A stretch of 64,000 bases of DNA from Sphingobium ummariense RL-3 (GTDB lineage: Bacteria; Pseudomonadota; Alphaproteobacteria; Sphingomonadales; Sphingomonadaceae). The notes below the pieces were generated by a model. It saw only the letters and a program-made list of their open reading frames with translations. It ran no database searches and was not told where the DNA came from. The stretch lies in assembly GCF_000447205.1 (NCBI RefSeq), contig NZ_AUWY01000120.1:185858-249857 (forward strand), in the 5' to 3' direction. The translations under genes were made by a program, and so were the position numbers. Positions within the stretch are counted from its first letter, which is position 1. Each line of letters opens with the position of its first letter. This document shows positions 1 through 9,394 of this stretch, piece by piece.

Positions 1-56
1 CTGCGGCGGCGCGGGGAAAGGTTTAATTTTTGCGACGATGGCGCTATGGGCGCGCC

Positions 57-1154
57 ATGCATTTTCTCGATCAAGCAAAGATTTTCATCAAGTCCGGCTG
101 GGGCGGACCCGGCGCGGTCAGCTTCCGGCGGGAGAAATATGTCGAATATGGCGGCCCCGACGGCGGCAATGGCGGAAAGGGCGGCGACATCATCTTCGAG
201 GCGGTGGCTGGCCTCAACACGCTGATCGACTTCCGCTACACCCAGCATTTCAAGGCGCAGCGCGGCCTGCCGGGCGCCGGCAAGAACCGCTTCGGGGCGG
301 GCGGCGAGGATCTGGTGATCAAGGTGCCCGTGGGCACGCAGATCCTGTCCGACCCCCAGCCCATTCCCGGGACGGAGGATGAAAACGGCATCCCCGATTA
401 TGAGGACCAGGAACTGCTGGCCGACTTCACCGAAGTGGGGCAGCGCCTTGTCTTCCTGCGCGGCGGCGATGGCGGCCGGGGCAACATGTCCTACAAGACC
501 AGCACCAACCGTGCCCCGCGCCAGCACGGCACGGGCTGGCCGGGCCAGGAGATGTGGGTGTGGTTGCGGCTCAAGCTGCTCGCCGATGTCGGCCTGGTCG
601 GCATGCCCAATGCGGGCAAGTCGACCCTCATCAACCAGGTGACCAATACCAAGGCGAAGGTGGGCGCCTATGCCTTCACCACCACCAAGCCGCAGCTCGG
701 CGTGGTGCAGCATCGCGACCGCGAGTTCGTGGTGGCCGACATTCCCGGCCTGATCGAGGGCGCGGCCGAGGGGGCGGGCATCGGCGACCGCTTCCTGGGG
801 CATATCGAGCGCTGCCGCGTCCTGCTCCACCTGATCGACGCGACCAGCGACGACCCGGTCGATGCCTTCCGCATCGTGACTGACGAGCTCGCCGCCTATG
901 GCGAGGGGCTGGACGAGAAGCCGCAGCTCGTCGCGCTCAACAAGGGCGACCTGCTGGGTCCGGAGCTGATGGAGGACATCGCCGCCCAGCTGCGCGACGA
1001 GGCCGGGGTGGAGGATGTCTTCCTGATCTCCGGCGCCACCGGCGAAGGCGTGCCGGCGCTGCTCGACGCCGTGCTGGAGGTCATCGACCAGGATCGCGAG
1101 GACGTGGCGGACGAGGGTGAGGTGGAGGACGAGCGCCCATGGTCGCCGCTCTGA
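57..1154 (+). CDS. obgE: GTPase ObgE/CgtA
   Basis: Ribosome-associated Obg GTPase with a role in late 50S assembly and stress/cell-cycle control. The 365-aa protein has the glycine-rich Obg fold (about 1-158) followed by a G domain: G1 GMPNAGKST at 182-190, G3 DIPG near 228, G4 NKGD at 295-298 and G5 SGAT near 324. The ATG at 57 (MHFLDQAK) is chosen because it matches the conserved Obg N-terminus; a TTG nine codons upstream only adds an unconserved tail. proB follows 47 bp downstream. In most bacteria obgE sits just after rplU-rpmA, which here are about 17 kb away on the same strand. Confidence 0.97.
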   Translation: MHFLDQAKIFIKSGWGGPGAVSFRREKYVEYGGPDGGNGGKGGDIIFEAVAGLNTLIDFRYTQHFKAQRGLPGAGKNRFGAGGEDLVIKVPVGTQILSDPQPIPGTEDENGIPDYEDQELLADFTEVGQRLVFLRGGDGGRGNMSYKTSTNRAPRQHGTGWPGQEMWVWLRLKLLADVGLVGMPNAGKSTLINQVTNTKAKVGAYAFTTTKPQLGVVQHRDREFVVADIPGLIEGAAEGAGIGDRFLGHIERCRVLLHLIDATSDDPVDAFRIVTDELAAYGEGLDEKPQLVALNKGDLLGPELMEDIAAQLRDEAGVEDVFLISGATGEGVPALLDAVLEVIDQDREDVADEGEVEDERPWSPL

Positions 1155-1201
1155 CCACGGCTCATCTCCCCCGAACCGAACGGAAGTCCTCCTAGCTCGC
1201 C

Positions 1202-2332
1202 ATGACCCAGTCCCTCCCCGGCTTCCCTCCCTCCGTCATCCGCCGGCTGGTCATCAAGATCGGCTCCGCCCTGCTGGTCGACCCGGCGGGGGAGGTGCGG
1301 CTCGACTGGCTGCGCACGCTGGTCGCCGACGTCGCCGCCCGCCGTGCCGAAGGGCAGCAGGTCATCATCGTGTCCTCCGGCGCGATCGCGCTCGGCGCCC
1401 GCCGGCTGAAGCTGCCCAAGGGCGGGCGCGGCAGTCTGGAGGATGCGCAGGCGGCCGCCGCCACCGGCCAGATCGCCCTGTCGCAATGCTGGGCGGCGCT
1501 GCTGCACGAACGGGGCATCACCGCCGCGCAGATGCTGGTGACGCTGGACGATCTGGAGAACCGGCGGCGCTATCTCAACGCCTCGGCCACGCTGGAGCGG
1601 CTGATGCAGCTCGGCGTGGTGCCCGTGGTGAACGAAAATGACAGCGTCGCCACGGCGGAGATCCGCTTCGGCGACAATGACCGGCTGGCGGCGCGCATCG
1701 GACAGGCGGCACGGGCCGACGCGGTTGTGCTGCTGTCCGACGTGGACGGTCTTTACACCGCCAACCCGCATGTCGATGCGGGCGCCATGCTGATAGAGAC
1801 GATCGAGCGCATCGACGCGCGCATTGCCGCCATGGCGGACGGGGGGTCCGCTTCGGGCATGGGATCGGGCGGCATGACCTCCAAGATAGAGGCGGCGCGG
1901 ATCGCGACCGGCGCCGGCGCGCATCTCGCCATCATCTCGGGCAAGATCAACGCGCCGCTTTCCCATTGGGAACAGGGGGGCAGGGGCTCCATCTTCCTCG
2001 CCGCCCCGGCGCAGCGCGCGCGCAAGGGCTGGCTCGCCGGGCGCCTCGCCGTGCGTGGGCGGATCACCGTCGATGCGGGCGCGGAAAAGGCACTGGAGCG
2101 CGGCAACAGCCTTCTGCCCGCAGGCGTCGCCCGGGTGGAAGGTGTTTTCGCGCGCGGCGACGTGGTCGACATACTGGCGGAGGATGGCCGGGTGATCGCG
2201 CGCGGCCTCATCGAATATGACAGCGAGGAAGCGGCCCGCATTGCCGGCAAGCGCAGCGACGACATCGCCGCGCTGCTCGGCCATCTGCCCCGCTCCGTCC
2301 TCGTCCATCGCGACCATATGGCGATGGTCTGA
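1202..2332 (+). CDS. proB: glutamate 5-kinase
   Basis: Phosphorylates L-glutamate to gamma-glutamyl phosphate, the first step of proline synthesis, in the cytosol. The 376-aa protein has an amino-acid-kinase domain with KIGSALL near the N-terminus, SSGAIALG, NENDSVAT, FGDNDRLAA and GGMTSK, then a C-terminal PUA domain (about 285-360), the usual two-domain ProB length. It follows obgE by 47 bp and is followed by the epimerase gene after 7 bp, so the three are probably cotranscribed. proA is not in the window. Feedback inhibition by proline is known for the family but cannot be judged from sequence alone. Confidence 0.97.
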   Translation: MTQSLPGFPPSVIRRLVIKIGSALLVDPAGEVRLDWLRTLVADVAARRAEGQQVIIVSSGAIALGARRLKLPKGGRGSLEDAQAAAATGQIALSQCWAALLHERGITAAQMLVTLDDLENRRRYLNASATLERLMQLGVVPVVNENDSVATAEIRFGDNDRLAARIGQAARADAVVLLSDVDGLYTANPHVDAGAMLIETIERIDARIAAMADGGSASGMGSGGMTSKIEAARIATGAGAHLAIISGKINAPLSHWEQGGRGSIFLAAPAQRARKGWLAGRLAVRGRITVDAGAEKALERGNSLLPAGVARVEGVFARGDVVDILAEDGRVIARGLIEYDSEEAARIAGKRSDDIAALLGHLPRSVLVHRDHMAMV

Positions 2333-2339
2333 TACCCTT

Positions 2340-3254
2340 ATGTCCATGAAGATCGCCATGACCGGCGCGACGGGATTCGTCGGCGCCGAAACCCTTGAGC
2401 AGGCCCTGGCGGCCGGCCACCATATCCACGCGCTGACTCGCCGCGCCCAGCCGCCCCGCGCACGCCTGAAATGGGTGCCGGGATCGCTGGAGGATCCCGC
2501 CGCGCTCGACACGCTGGTGCGCGATGCCGATGCGGTCATCCATATCGCCGGCGTCGTGAACGCGCCCGATCGCGACGGTTTTGAGGCGGGCAACGCCCGC
2601 GGCACCATCGCGGTGATCGACGCCATGCGTCATCGCGGCGTCCGGCGCCTCGTCCATGTCTCCTCGCTCGCGGCGCGCGAGCCGGGCCTGTCGGACTATG
2701 GCTGGTCCAAGGAACTGGCCGAACGGCATGTGAAGGCGAGCGGGCTCGACTGGACGATCGTGCGCCCGCCTGCCGTCTATGGCCCGGGCGACCGGGAGAT
2801 GCTGGAACTGTTCCGCATGGCCAGGCGCGGCGTCATGATGCTGCCGCCCGGTGGCCGGCTGTCGGTCATCCATGTCGCCGACCTTGCCCGCCTGCTGCTG
2901 GTGCTGGCCGCGGATCGGGAGGTGAGCCACACCCAGGTCTATGAGGCCGACGATGGCGTTGCGAACGGCTGGGACCATCGGGATTTCGGTGCGGCGATCG
3001 GCCGCGCGGTGGGGCGGCCGGTGCGCACATGGGCGACGCCGGCCTGGCTCTTGGGCGTTGCCGCACGCGTCGACGGCCTGGTGCGCGGCAAGGGCGCGCG
3101 GCTGACGCCCGACCGGGTGGGCTATTTCTGCCACCCCGACTGGGTGGCGGCCACCGGCCGCCACGTGCCTCGGCAGCTCTGGATGCCTGCCGTGCCCACC
3201 GAAGAGGGGCTGAGGACGACCGCCGACGCCTATCGGAAAAAGGGCTGGCTCTAA
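2340..3254 (+). CDS. NAD-dependent epimerase/dehydratase (SDR) family protein
   Basis: Extended short-chain dehydrogenase of 304 aa with the Rossmann motif TGATGFVG at 8-15 and the catalytic pair Y120/K124 (YGWSK). The ATG at 2340 is only 7 bp after proB and puts the nucleotide-binding motif at the expected distance from the N-terminus; an ATG at 2346 is also possible. The family includes sugar-nucleotide epimerases and NADH-ubiquinone oxidoreductase subunit-like proteins, and the substrate cannot be assigned. Position suggests cotranscription with obgE-proB but not a role in proline synthesis. Confidence 0.88.
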   Translation: MSMKIAMTGATGFVGAETLEQALAAGHHIHALTRRAQPPRARLKWVPGSLEDPAALDTLVRDADAVIHIAGVVNAPDRDGFEAGNARGTIAVIDAMRHRGVRRLVHVSSLAAREPGLSDYGWSKELAERHVKASGLDWTIVRPPAVYGPGDREMLELFRMARRGVMMLPPGGRLSVIHVADLARLLLVLAADREVSHTQVYEADDGVANGWDHRDFGAAIGRAVGRPVRTWATPAWLLGVAARVDGLVRGKGARLTPDRVGYFCHPDWVAATGRHVPRQLWMPAVPTEEGLRTTADAYRKKGWL

Positions 3255-3316
3255 CCTGCTTTGCTAGGGTCGGAACCCGGCATGGAGGCGTGCATTCTCC
3301 TCGGATGGAGGAAAAC

Positions 3317-3505
3317 ATGACCGATCCCGATCAACCGAGCCCGCGCCGCGCGGGCCGCGCCGCCGCCTGGGTGATCGGCATCCTCCTCGCCATCATTCTG
3401 GTACTCTTCGTCGCCCGCAACGTCTGGCATGGCGAGGAACTGAAGGAAGATCAGGCGACCGGTGCCAACACCGCCGATCATTACCGCGATAGGTCCAATT
3501 ATTAA
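3317..3505 (+). CDS. small single-pass membrane protein
   Basis: A 62-aa protein with a basic, proline-rich N-terminus, one hydrophobic helix at about residues 15-37 and an acidic polar tail. I do not recognise a family. The ATG at 3317 follows a strong GGAGGA Shine-Dalgarno four bases upstream (3307-3312); an ATG at 3305 lies before it and would add only four residues. The gene is convergent with cvpA, with 6 bp between the two stop codons. The good ribosome-binding site and the membrane helix argue that it is real. Confidence 0.7.
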   Translation: MTDPDQPSPRRAGRAAAWVIGILLAIILVLFVARNVWHGEELKEDQATGANTADHYRDRSNY

Positions 3506-3511
3506 GGGCGA

Positions 3512-4033
3512 CTATTGCGCGCTGCCGTCCGTCGGCTTCTTCGCCCGCTGTTCCGCCAGGAAGTCGCTGATCGCCTGTCCGCTGGCATTGAGCAGGGGGA
3601 AGGTGCGCGCCTCGGCCAGCCAGTCGGGTCGCCGCGCGCCGCTGCCGTAGAAGGTGTCGTACACCAGGCTGAATCCCAGGAAGACGATGGTCGCGCCGAT
3701 CAGTCCCTTGACCGCGCCGAAGCCCGCGCCCAGCACCCGGTCGACCGGCCCCAGCACCGACTGACGCGTGCGCCGGCCGATCGCATGGGCCAGCAGCTTG
3801 CCCGCGCCGAAGGTGACGCCGAACACCAGCACCAGCGCCAGGATCGCCGCGCCGCTTTCGGTGCCGACGAATGCCGTCAGCAACTCCGCGACAGACGAGT
3901 GGAACAGGCGGATTGCGAAGATCGCCAGCACCCAGGCGATCAGCGACAATGTTTCCTGCACAAAGCCGCGCATCAGGCCGAGCACGGCGCAGCCGCCGAT
4001 CGCGAGCAGGACGAGAATGTCGATGGCGTTCAT
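3512..4033 (-). CDS. cvpA: CvpA family membrane protein
   Basis: Inner-membrane protein of the CvpA (colicin V production) family, 173 aa, with about four hydrophobic helices and the family-typical N-terminus MNAIDILVLL followed by a small-residue-rich helix and GLMRGF. Its precise role is poorly defined; links to envelope homeostasis and purine metabolism are reported for the family. It lies 11 bp downstream of radA on the same strand. In many alphaproteobacteria radA-cvpA is followed by purF, but here the next gene is a convergent small protein, so purF is not part of this unit. Confidence 0.92.
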   Translation of the reverse strand: MNAIDILVLLAIGGCAVLGLMRGFVQETLSLIAWVLAIFAIRLFHSSVAELLTAFVGTESGAAILALVLVFGVTFGAGKLLAHAIGRRTRQSVLGPVDRVLGAGFGAVKGLIGATIVFLGFSLVYDTFYGSGARRPDWLAEARTFPLLNASGQAISDFLAEQRAKKPTDGSAQ

Positions 4034-4044
4034 CGCGCCCGTGG

Positions 4045-5412
4045 CTATCCGCGCCCGAGCATCTGGTCAACAAGCTGGGCGAGGGTGCGGAAACCGCTGA
4101 CCGATATTCCCTTCACCCCGTCGGCCACCGCGCCGGGAACGAAGGCCCGGTCGAAACCGAGCTTGGCCGATTCGCGCAGCCGCAGCGGCGCATGGGCGAC
4201 CGGCCGGATCTCGCCCGACAGCGCGATCTCGCCGAACAGCACGATGTCGGCGGGCACCGGCCGCTCCGCGAGCGCCGAGATCAGCGCGGCGGCGACGGCC
4301 AGGTCGGCAGCCGGGTCCGACAGGCGGTATCCGCCCGCTACGTTCAGATAGACCTCGCAGGTCGAGAAGCTGAGCCCGCAGCGCGCCTCCAGCACGGCGA
4401 GGATCATCGCCAGCCGCCCGCTGTCCCAGCCGACCACCGCCCGGCGCGGCGTCGCCCCGCTGGACAGCCGCACGACCAGCGCCTGGATCTCGACCAGCAC
4501 CGGCCGCGTCCCTTCCAGCGCCGGGAAGACCGTGGCGCCCGTCACCGTCTCGTCGCGATGGGTCAGGAACAGGGCGGACGGGTTGGCGACCTCCTCCAGC
4601 CCCTCGGACACCATGGCGAACACGCCGATCTCGTCGGTGCCGCCGAAGCGGTTCTTGATCGCGCGCAGGATGCGGTACTGGTGGCTGCGCTCGCCCTCGA
4701 AGCTCAGCACGGTGTCGACCATATGCTCCAGCACGCGGGGGCCGGCGATGCTGCCGTCCTTGGTGACGTGCCCGACCATGACCAGCGCCGTGCCGCGCTG
4801 CTTGGCGAAGCGGATCAATTCCTGCGCGCTGGCCCGCACCTGGCTGACCGTGCCCGGCGCGCCCTCGATCAGGTCGCTGTGCATCGTCTGGATCGAATCG
4901 ATCACCAGCAGGGCGGGCGGCGCGCCTTCGCCCAGCGTGGTCAGGATGTCGCGGACCGATGTCGCGCTGGCCAGTTGGACCGGCGCATTGCCAAGCCCCA
5001 GCCGCTGCGCGCGCAGCCGCACCTGGTCGGCCGCTTCCTCGCCGCTGATATAGGCGACGGATAGGCCGCCGGCCGCGATCCGCGCGGCCGCCTGGAGCAG
5101 CAGGGTCGACTTGCCGATGCCCGGATCGCCGCCGATCAGCGTCGCCGACCCCGGCACGATCCCGCCGCCCAGCGCCCGGTCGAACTCGGCGATCCCGGTC
5201 GATGTGCGCGCCGGCAGCTCGACCTTGCTGTCCAGCCCTACCAGCGCGATCGCCCGGCCGCCCGTATGCAGGTCATGCCTTGCGGAAAAGACGGTCTCGG
5301 CCGCTTCCTCGACGATGCTGTTCCACTCGCCGCAATCCTCGCACTGGCCCTGCCACCGGCTCGCCACCGTGCCGCACTGCTGACAGACGAATTTGCGCTT
5401 TGCCTTGGCCAT
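4045..5412 (-). CDS. radA: DNA repair protein RadA
   Basis: RecA-like ATPase that promotes branch migration in recombination and repair. The 455-aa protein has an N-terminal zinc finger (C10, C13, C24, C27), Walker A GGDPGIGKST at 94-103, the diagnostic RadA motif KNRFG at 253-257, and a C-terminal Lon-protease-like domain. The ATG at 5412 (MAKAKRKF) gives the conserved N-terminus; the frame stays open upstream but runs into a palindromic repeat at 5510-5626. It is cotranscribed with cvpA. Confidence 0.97.
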   Translation of the reverse strand: MAKAKRKFVCQQCGTVASRWQGQCEDCGEWNSIVEEAAETVFSARHDLHTGGRAIALVGLDSKVELPARTSTGIAEFDRALGGGIVPGSATLIGGDPGIGKSTLLLQAAARIAAGGLSVAYISGEEAADQVRLRAQRLGLGNAPVQLASATSVRDILTTLGEGAPPALLVIDSIQTMHSDLIEGAPGTVSQVRASAQELIRFAKQRGTALVMVGHVTKDGSIAGPRVLEHMVDTVLSFEGERSHQYRILRAIKNRFGGTDEIGVFAMVSEGLEEVANPSALFLTHRDETVTGATVFPALEGTRPVLVEIQALVVRLSSGATPRRAVVGWDSGRLAMILAVLEARCGLSFSTCEVYLNVAGGYRLSDPAADLAVAAALISALAERPVPADIVLFGEIALSGEIRPVAHAPLRLRESAKLGFDRAFVPGAVADGVKGISVSGFRTLAQLVDQMLGRG

Positions 5413-5509
5413 GGGCGCATTCTTAACGGAACAGAATGGGAACGCAAGCGTGGGGTGAGGGGGCAGGGTTGGATTGCGGCTTGCGGTCTGAACGAGATAT
5501 TTCCTGCAA

Positions 5510-5626
5510 CCGTTCGCCCTGAGTAGGGACTGAGCCTGTCGAAGGCCCGTATCGAAGGGTTGGCGTACTACATCGGTCCTTCGATACGCCATTTCGACAA
5601 GCTCAATGGCTACTCAGGACGAACGG
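5510..5626. repeat. type A palindromic repeat, two-armed
   Basis: A 117-bp imperfect palindrome in the 418-bp gap between the divergent radA and EEP genes. Outer arms of 17 nt lie at 5510-5526 and 5610-5626 and begin CCGTTCG; inner arms match at 5548-5558 and 5578-5588, and at about 5531-5543 and 5593-5605. The core word TGAGCCTGTCGAAGG and relatives recur at 44088-44163 and 45880-45962. I see nothing else recognisable in the rest of this gap. Confidence 0.85.
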
Positions 5627-5830
5627 GGTAACGGCCGCTTCCCACCCATCCCGTCATCCCCCCTCATCATGTTACGCCCCCAAGACGCGCCGTCACATTC
5701 CGCACCCCATGCTGTCACGGAACCTCAACCGCTCTGTCACCACGCTTACCCGCGGCGCTGTTACAATCGCGGCCAGCCGGGGAGGGGACGATGGCGAGGG
5801 GTCATCGCTCCGGTCGAGGAGGGTCGCGTC

Positions 5831-6865
5831 ATGTACCGCAGGCATCTGGCGCTGCTGGCATTGGGGATCACCGCGCTCACGGGCTTTTCGCCCGCCATTT
5901 CCGACACCGGCCCGCCTCCGCGGGTGATGCCCGGGCCGAGCGTGCTGCCAGCCGGCTATCTGTCGGTGCTCACCTACAATGTGAACGGCCTGCCCTGGCC
6001 CGCCGCCATGGACCGGTCGCAGGCGCTGGCGAAGATCGGCGACAGCCTGGCGCGGATGCGCGCCGCCGGCACCGCGCCGCAGGTCGTGGTGCTGCAGGAA
6101 GCCTTCACCGAAGAGGCGAGAGGGATCGCGCAGCGTGCGGGCTATGCCTATACTGCCTACGGTCCCGGTGCTGCGGACCGGCAGCCCGAAACGCGCGGCT
6201 ATGTGACGGCGCGCTCCTTCTGGAAAGGCGAGACCCTCGGCCCGGCGCTCTCGTCGGGCCTCGTCCTGCTGTCCGACTACCGGCTGAGCGCGGTGCGCCG
6301 CACGCCGTTCCCGAAGGACGCCTGCGCGGGCTATGACTGCCTCGCCAACAAGGGGATATTGTCGGCCCATATCGCCGTCCCCGGCGCGCCCGCCCCGGTG
6401 GAGGTCGTCGCGACCCATCTCAACAGCGGCAACCCCTCGGGCCAGCCCGAGTCCGTCAGCCGGGTCGCCTTCGCCCGCCAGCTCGATGCGCTGGCCGCCT
6501 TCACCGAAGCGCCGGAGAGCAAGCGCACGATCCGCATCTATGCCGGCGACTTCAACATGGGCCATTCGCCCGCGCGGCTGGAATTGCTGATGGGCTATAT
6601 CCGCAACAAGAGGGCGAAGATCGCGAGCGCGCTCGGCCGCGACAAATACCGGCCCCTGTGCGAACGCAATCCTGCCAGCTGCTCGGCCGACCTCGCCATC
6701 GCCGCCAATGTGCCGCTGCGCCACGCCAATGACTGGCAGTTCTTCTCCGCGCCCGACACGGTTCAACTCGTCGCGGCGAAGCGCGATGTCATGTTCCGCG
6801 CGGAACAGGGGCAAAAGGCGCTGTCGGACCATATGGGCCTGAAGGTCATCTACCGCTTCCGCTAG
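5831..6865 (+). CDS. endonuclease/exonuclease/phosphatase family protein, exported
   Basis: A 344-aa DNase I-fold metallohydrolase with an N-terminal hydrophobic signal segment (about 1-21). Family landmarks are N50 in TYNVNGLPW, the metal-binding E90 in VVLQEAF, THLNSG, GDFNMGH near 240 and the terminal SDHMG with D333/H334. The start at 5831 follows GGAGGAGGG and gives a proper signal peptide. Substrates in this superfamily include nucleic acids, inositol phosphates and sphingomyelin, and the export signal suggests a periplasmic or secreted phosphodiesterase, but none can be chosen. Confidence 0.88.
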   Translation: MYRRHLALLALGITALTGFSPAISDTGPPPRVMPGPSVLPAGYLSVLTYNVNGLPWPAAMDRSQALAKIGDSLARMRAAGTAPQVVVLQEAFTEEARGIAQRAGYAYTAYGPGAADRQPETRGYVTARSFWKGETLGPALSSGLVLLSDYRLSAVRRTPFPKDACAGYDCLANKGILSAHIAVPGAPAPVEVVATHLNSGNPSGQPESVSRVAFARQLDALAAFTEAPESKRTIRIYAGDFNMGHSPARLELLMGYIRNKRAKIASALGRDKYRPLCERNPASCSADLAIAANVPLRHANDWQFFSAPDTVQLVAAKRDVMFRAEQGQKALSDHMGLKVIYRFR

Positions 6866-6940
6866 AGAGAGCGGAGGGGCGGGGCAGGGAGTTTCCGCCA
6901 GCGCCTTGCCCTCCCCGCCGCGCTCGCCTAAAGCGCTTGC

Positions 6941-7936
6941 ATGCCTCAAACGCCTGCCGCGCCTGCTTCGTCCGACCTGTCCGGGCGAGCGCTGTTTCCG
7001 CACCGGCACCTGCTTTCCATCGCCGACCTCAAGCCCTGGGAAATCCGCTTCCTGCTGGACGAGGCGGAGCAGTGGGCGCGTGCCAATCGCGGCCATGCGC
7101 GCAAGCATGACGATCGTCTGGCCGGCATGACGCAGATCAACGCCTTCTTCGAAAACAGCACGCGCACGCTCCTGTCCTTCGAAATCGCGGGCAAGCGGCT
7201 GGGCGCCGACGTCGTCAACATGGCGGCCGCGACCTCCAGCGTGAAGAAGGGCGAAACGCTGATCGACACGGCGATGACGCTCAACGCCATGTCCGCCGAC
7301 GTCATCGTCATCCGCCATGCCAGCTCCGGCGCGGTCGCGCTGATCGCCGACAAGGTCGACTGCCCGGTGCTGAATGCGGGCGACGGCTGGCACCAGCATC
7401 CCACCCAGGCGTTGCTCGACGCGCTCACCATCCGCCGCCGCAAGGGCGGGTTCGAAGGGCTGGTGGTCGCTATCTGCGGTGACGTGCTGCACAGCCGCGT
7501 GGCGCGCTCCAACATGCTGTGTCTCGCCGCGCTGGGCGCGCAGGTCCGCGCGGTCGCGCCGCCGACGCTGATGCCGCCGCAGGTGGAGATGCTGGGCGCG
7601 ACCCCCTTCACCCGCATGGACGAAGGGCTGGAGGGCGCCGACGTGGTGATGATGCTGCGGCTGCAGAACGAGCGGATGGACGGGGCCTTCATCCCATCCG
7701 CCCGCGAATATCACCGGCTCTATGGCCTGACGCCCGAACGGCTCGCGATCGCCAAGCCCGATGCGCTTGTGATGCATCCCGGCCCGATGAACCGGGGCGT
7801 CGAAATCTCCAGCACGGTGGCCGACCATCCCGATCGCTCCGCGATCACCGAACAGGTGGAGATGGGCGTCGCGATCCGCATGGCCTGCCTCGACGTCCTG
7901 ACCCGCGCCGCGCGGGGCGTGGAGGGCTGGGCATGA
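6941..7936 (+). CDS. pyrB: aspartate carbamoyltransferase catalytic subunit
   Basis: Condenses carbamoyl phosphate with L-aspartate to N-carbamoyl-aspartate, the second step of pyrimidine synthesis. The 331-aa protein has the carbamoyl-phosphate motif STRT at 73-76, HPTQALLD near 153 and MHPGPMNRG near 277. The stop codon overlaps the start of the pyrC-like gene as ATGA, so translation is probably coupled. No pyrI regulatory subunit is present. The partner gene encodes a dihydroorotase-like protein lacking key ligands, as in bacterial ATCases that need an inactive DHOase for assembly. Confidence 0.96.
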   Translation: MPQTPAAPASSDLSGRALFPHRHLLSIADLKPWEIRFLLDEAEQWARANRGHARKHDDRLAGMTQINAFFENSTRTLLSFEIAGKRLGADVVNMAAATSSVKKGETLIDTAMTLNAMSADVIVIRHASSGAVALIADKVDCPVLNAGDGWHQHPTQALLDALTIRRRKGGFEGLVVAICGDVLHSRVARSNMLCLAALGAQVRAVAPPTLMPPQVEMLGATPFTRMDEGLEGADVVMMLRLQNERMDGAFIPSAREYHRLYGLTPERLAIAKPDALVMHPGPMNRGVEISSTVADHPDRSAITEQVEMGVAIRMACLDVLTRAARGVEGWA

Positions 7937-9159
7937 CGGCCACCCTCGCCATCGTGAACGGCCGGCTGGCCGACCCCTCCGGCACGCAGCTCGCCGCCGG
8001 CATCATCCTGATCGAGGGCGACCGGATCGCCGCGACCGGCGACGTCGCGGTGTCCGAAGGGGCGCAGACGATCGACGCGCAGGGCCTGATCGTCGCGCCC
8101 GGCCTGGTCGACCTCGGCGTCTTCGCGACGGACAAGCCCGCCTTCCATTTCGGCGGCATCACGCGCGCCGCGCTGATGCCCGACCAGTCCTCGCCGCTCG
8201 ACGATGTCGGCCTCATCCGGCAGGCGACGCGGGCGGGCAAGCCCGACTTCTGGGTCCATCCGATCGCGGCGGCGACGCGCGGCCTCAAGGGCGCCGAGCT
8301 GGCGGAGATCGGCATGATGCAGGCCGCCGGCGCCAAAGCCGTGGGCACCGGGCGCCAGTGGATCGCGGATTCGGGCGTGATGGCGCGGGTGCTCTCCTAC
8401 GCGTCCGGCCTAGGCCTTACCGTCATCACCCATGCGGAGGACGGCGGCCTCGCCGGCAAGGCGGTGGCGACCAGCGGCGAGACCGCGACCCGCCTCGGCC
8501 TGCCCCACGCGCCCGCCTGCGCCGAGGCAATGGCGATCGCGCGCGACATCATGCTGGCGCGCGAGACGGGCGCAGCGATCCATTTCCGGCTGGTCACGAC
8601 CAGGGCGGGCTTCGACCTGATCCGCGCCGCGAAGGCGGAAGGCCTGAAGGTGACCTGCGGCATCAGCCCGGCCTATCTGTTCCTGAACGACCAGGCGGTG
8701 ACCGATTTCCGCACTTTCGCCCGCCTGTCGCCGCCGCTGCGCGACGAGGACGACCGCAAGGCGTGCCTGGAAGCGGTCCGTGACGGCACGGTGGACGTGA
8801 TCACCTCCGGCCACGACCCGCGCGGGCCGGAGGACAAGCGCCTGCCCTTCGCCGACGCCGCGCCCGGCATGGCGGGTGCCGAGACGCTGCTGGCGCTCTC
8901 GCTCAATCTGGTACGCGACGGGTTGGTGGGCATGAACCGGCTGATGGCCCTGCTCAGCGCCAATCCCGCACGCATCCTGGGCGTGAACGCCGGCAGCTTC
9001 GCGCCCGGCAGCGCGGCGGACCTGATCTTCATCGATCCCGACACTCCGTGGATCGTCGATTCGGGCAAGATGGCCGCGCAGGCCGGCAACACCCCCTTCG
9101 ACCGCGTGCCCGTGCAGGGCCGCGCGCGGCGGATCATGAAGGGCGGGGCGTTCCTGTAG
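7933..9159 (+). CDS. dihydroorotase-like protein, probably non-catalytic (PyrC')
   Basis: A 408-aa class I dihydroorotase homologue overlapping pyrB by 4 bp. The fold is clear: APGLVD at 55-60, HAED near 167, a DGTVDVITS segment and the AGAETLL helix. Several canonical metal or substrate positions are changed. The HxH after GLVDL is replaced by G62-V63-F64, the usual TDHAPH reads SGHDPRG (292-298), and PHH reads PAY. In Pseudomonas-type ATCases an inactive PyrC' is a structural partner of PyrB, and I infer the same here. An active pyrC would then lie elsewhere. If catalytic, it would convert carbamoyl-aspartate to dihydroorotate. Confidence 0.85.
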   Translation: MTATLAIVNGRLADPSGTQLAAGIILIEGDRIAATGDVAVSEGAQTIDAQGLIVAPGLVDLGVFATDKPAFHFGGITRAALMPDQSSPLDDVGLIRQATRAGKPDFWVHPIAAATRGLKGAELAEIGMMQAAGAKAVGTGRQWIADSGVMARVLSYASGLGLTVITHAEDGGLAGKAVATSGETATRLGLPHAPACAEAMAIARDIMLARETGAAIHFRLVTTRAGFDLIRAAKAEGLKVTCGISPAYLFLNDQAVTDFRTFARLSPPLRDEDDRKACLEAVRDGTVDVITSGHDPRGPEDKRLPFADAAPGMAGAETLLALSLNLVRDGLVGMNRLMALLSANPARILGVNAGSFAPGSAADLIFIDPDTPWIVDSGKMAAQAGNTPFDRVPVQGRARRIMKGGAFL

Positions 9160-9186
9160 CCGTCGCAGGGCCGGTGGTTTCGCCTA

Positions 9187-9278
9187 CCCCGTCATCCCAG
9201 CGAAAGCTGGGATCCCACTTTTCTCTCATCGCGCGGGGTAGAAGAAAGGAGATCCCAGCTTTCGCTGGGATGACGGGG
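9187..9278. repeat. type B inverted repeat, perfect 28-bp arms
   Basis: Perfect 28-bp arms at 9187-9214 and 9251-9278 flank a 36-bp spacer, and the core is GTCATCCCAGCGAAAGCTGG. The element occupies much of the gap between the pyrC-like gene and the YihY gene and could fold into a very stable hairpin in RNA of either strand. The same core recurs at 38148-38232 and, in variant form, at 21694-21780. Confidence 0.92.
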
Positions 9279-9394
9279 CGGAGGCTTATGGCCGCTTCCT
9301 AGCATTGGATGCGCCGCCGGATACGGAGAGGCGCGCCCCTCGGGAACCACCTCCCCCCTCGCGCGCTTCCCTTGGGGAACAGCAGGGGACTTAG

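Noticed and set aside
896..2626. 576-aa open frame on the minus strand across obgE and proB
   Set aside because: Antisense to two well-identified genes; composition is Arg/His/Asp-rich noise typical of high-GC shadow frames.
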